Shown: positions 5,471 through 6,567 of the stretch, in pieces
Layout of the letters: every line of letters starts with the position of its first letter
How positions within the stretch are numbered: the stretch's first letter is position 1
Assembly (NCBI GenBank): GCA_030636065.1
Contig: DAOVXR010000100.1
Span: 1 to 6,567 of the forward strand
Direction: 5' to 3'
Length of the DNA: 6,567 nucleotides
Origin: Sedimentisphaerales bacterium
GTDB taxonomy: Bacteria > Planctomycetota > Phycisphaerae > Sedimentisphaerales > SM23-30
Notes under the pieces: generated by a model
Told to the model about the DNA's origin: nothing
Database searches by the model: none
Seen by the model: the letters and a program-made list of their open reading frames with translations, nothing else
Position numbers and translations under genes: made by a program

Positions 5471-6567
5471 ATGTTAGTGGAATTTCGTGTTAAAAATTAT
5501 CGGTCCATAAAAAACGAACAAGTCCTTAGCCTTGTTGCCGCCAGCGGTGACACATTGAAGGATAACTGCATTGACGTGGGCAAATTGCGACTTTTAAAAG
5601 CCGCAGGCATTTACGGCCCTAACGCCTCCGGCAAAAGCAATCTCATCAGGGCAATGCGGACTATGCAGCAAATGATTTTGAACTCAGCCGGCGACAAGCC
5701 TGGTTCAGGCACATCGGCAGAGCCGTTTTTGTTTGATGATAAATCACAAAAAGAACCTACTTCTTTCGAGATAATCTTTTACCACAATAAAATACGCTAT
5801 CAGTACGGTTTCACAGCGACCAGAGAACGCATACATGACGAATGGCTTTTTGCTGCTCCGAAAAAAGCAAACCAGAAATGGTTCGAGCGTTCTTTTGATA
5901 AAAAAACAGGAAAGACTGATTGGAAATTTGGTTCATACTACAAAGGCGAAAAGATGAATTTGGCTGACAAAACCAGAGACAACGCCTTGTTTTTGTCAGT
6001 GGCGGCCCAATGGAACCATGAACAATTAACCAACGTGTACGAATGGTTTGGTAAGAGACTACGGATAATCTTACCATATTCCCTATTAGAGCCAGTCACC
6101 GCAAAGTTGCCATTAGAGTCGGTCACTGCCAAGTTGTTATCTGACAAGACAAATTCATTTGAATTAGTGATTTCCGCTATAATGAGAGAAGCTGATTTCG
6201 GCATCTCCGGCTTGCGTATTAGGCCTGCGGACACCAATGTAGATGTCAATGATATTCCTTTTCCGGATAAGATTCAAAAAGAAACTCGCGCGAGAATTGT
6301 AAAACTAATGGAAAAGCAAATGGAAAAGGATAGCCTTTTCGAAAGGGTGGAAGTATTACATAAAAGCGAAAAAGGCGATGATATTCCTTTGCCTATCAAA
6401 GAAGAATCACGTGGCACACAGCGATTTCTCCAGCTTGTAGGTCCATGGTTAATTTCAATAAAACTTGGGATCACTCTGTTTGTTGATGAACTGGAAGCGA
6501 GTTTGCATCCTCTCCTGACAAGGGAACTGATAAAACTCTTTCAAAACCCTGACATCAATAAAAGCGG
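5471..6567 (+). CDS. AAA15/COG1106-type ATPase, AbiLi-like (partial, runs off right edge)
   Basis: 365 codons are visible without a stop. ATG 5471 follows GGTGA (5458-5462) at eight bases. The N-terminus MLVEFRVKNYRSIKNEQVLSLVA is the classic start of ABC/SMC-like ATPases of COG1106. Walker A is GPNASGKS (49-56), the signature-like ESRGTQ lies at 312-317, and Walker B is LFVDE (336-340) followed by LEASLHP (341-347), as in AAA_15/AAA_21 proteins. The middle (about 130-300) is the variable insert and contains a 9-residue tandem duplication (206-223). The C-terminus is missing. Relatives include AbiLi of the AbiL abortive-infection system, often followed by an RloB-like protein, and OLD- or Septu-like ATPases; which type applies cannot be told here. 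The gene looks more AT-rich than lepB and sits beside hicBA and a mobile element, consistent with an acquired defence gene. Confidence 0.85.
   Translation, partial: MLVEFRVKNYRSIKNEQVLSLVAASGDTLKDNCIDVGKLRLLKAAGIYGPNASGKSNLIRAMRTMQQMILNSAGDKPGSGTSAEPFLFDDKSQKEPTSFEIIFYHNKIRYQYGFTATRERIHDEWLFAAPKKANQKWFERSFDKKTGKTDWKFGSYYKGEKMNLADKTRDNALFLSVAAQWNHEQLTNVYEWFGKRLRIILPYSLLEPVTAKLPLESVTAKLLSDKTNSFELVISAIMREADFGISGLRIRPADTNVDVNDIPFPDKIQKETRARIVKLMEKQMEKDSLFERVEVLHKSEKGDDIPLPIKEESRGTQRFLQLVGPWLISIKLGITLFVDELEASLHPLLTRELIKLFQNPDINKS
6086..6139 (+). repeat. 27-bp in-frame tandem duplication within the ATPase gene
   Basis: Nine codons at 6086-6112 (LEPVTAKLP) are repeated immediately at 6113-6139 (LESVTAKLL). 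Both copies are in frame and have diverged by several bases, so the duplication is not very recent. It adds nine residues within the variable middle region. Confidence 0.8.

Noticed and set aside
5938..6249. Minus-strand open frame of 103 residues inside the ATPase gene
   Set aside because: Antisense shadow; its VTDSNGNFAVTGSN repeat only mirrors the 27-bp duplication of the real frame.
1..6567. CRISPR array, rRNA, tRNA, integrase or transposase gene
   Set aside because: None seen on either strand: no regularly spaced repeats, no RNA gene signatures, no recombinase motifs.

Overview
The window looks like a piece of a planctomycete chromosome, probably from the Phycisphaerae. The clearest clue is the partial minus-strand gene at the left edge. 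Its product carries VEELEERIAPA after a basic N-terminus, a variant of the LEPR-XLL-type motif typical of large secreted planctomycete proteins. Three other genes fit this origin: a DUF3467 protein, and a signal peptidase I enlarged by a cysteine-rich insert and a second domain, as I recall for this phylum. The taxonomic placement is inference from gene content, not from a phylogeny.

Layout. Bases 1-551 (minus) hold the 5' end of a large secreted beta-repeat protein gene. Bases 552-1170 are a gene-free, AT-rich spacer ending in a strong hairpin. Bases 1171-1545 (minus) encode the DUF3467 protein, and 1705-2910 (minus) an MscS-type mechanosensitive channel. A divergent promoter region then leads to signal peptidase I at 3060-4568 (plus). 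Directly behind it are hicB (4613-4834) and hicA (4831-5064), a toxin-antitoxin pair. Bases 5065-5470 have no intact gene, but contain a second copy of the signal peptidase C-terminal coding sequence, a 195-bp element with perfect inverted ends (MITE-like), a promoter and an operator-like palindrome. From 5471 an AAA15/COG1106-type ATPase gene runs off the right edge.

How it fits together. The left half (secreted protein, DUF3467, MscS, lepB) looks like ordinary chromosomal and envelope genes. The right half, from the end of lepB, looks like an accessory strip: toxin-antitoxin pair, small mobile element, probable defence ATPase. The most interesting signal is that hicBA lies exactly between two copies of the lepB tail. 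Over 33 bp these differ at three bases, all silent third codon positions. This suggests the 3' end of lepB was an insertion or recombination site and that one tail came from a diverged, once-coding lepB allele. No proven new system is visible, because the ATPase gene and whatever follows it are cut by the window edge.
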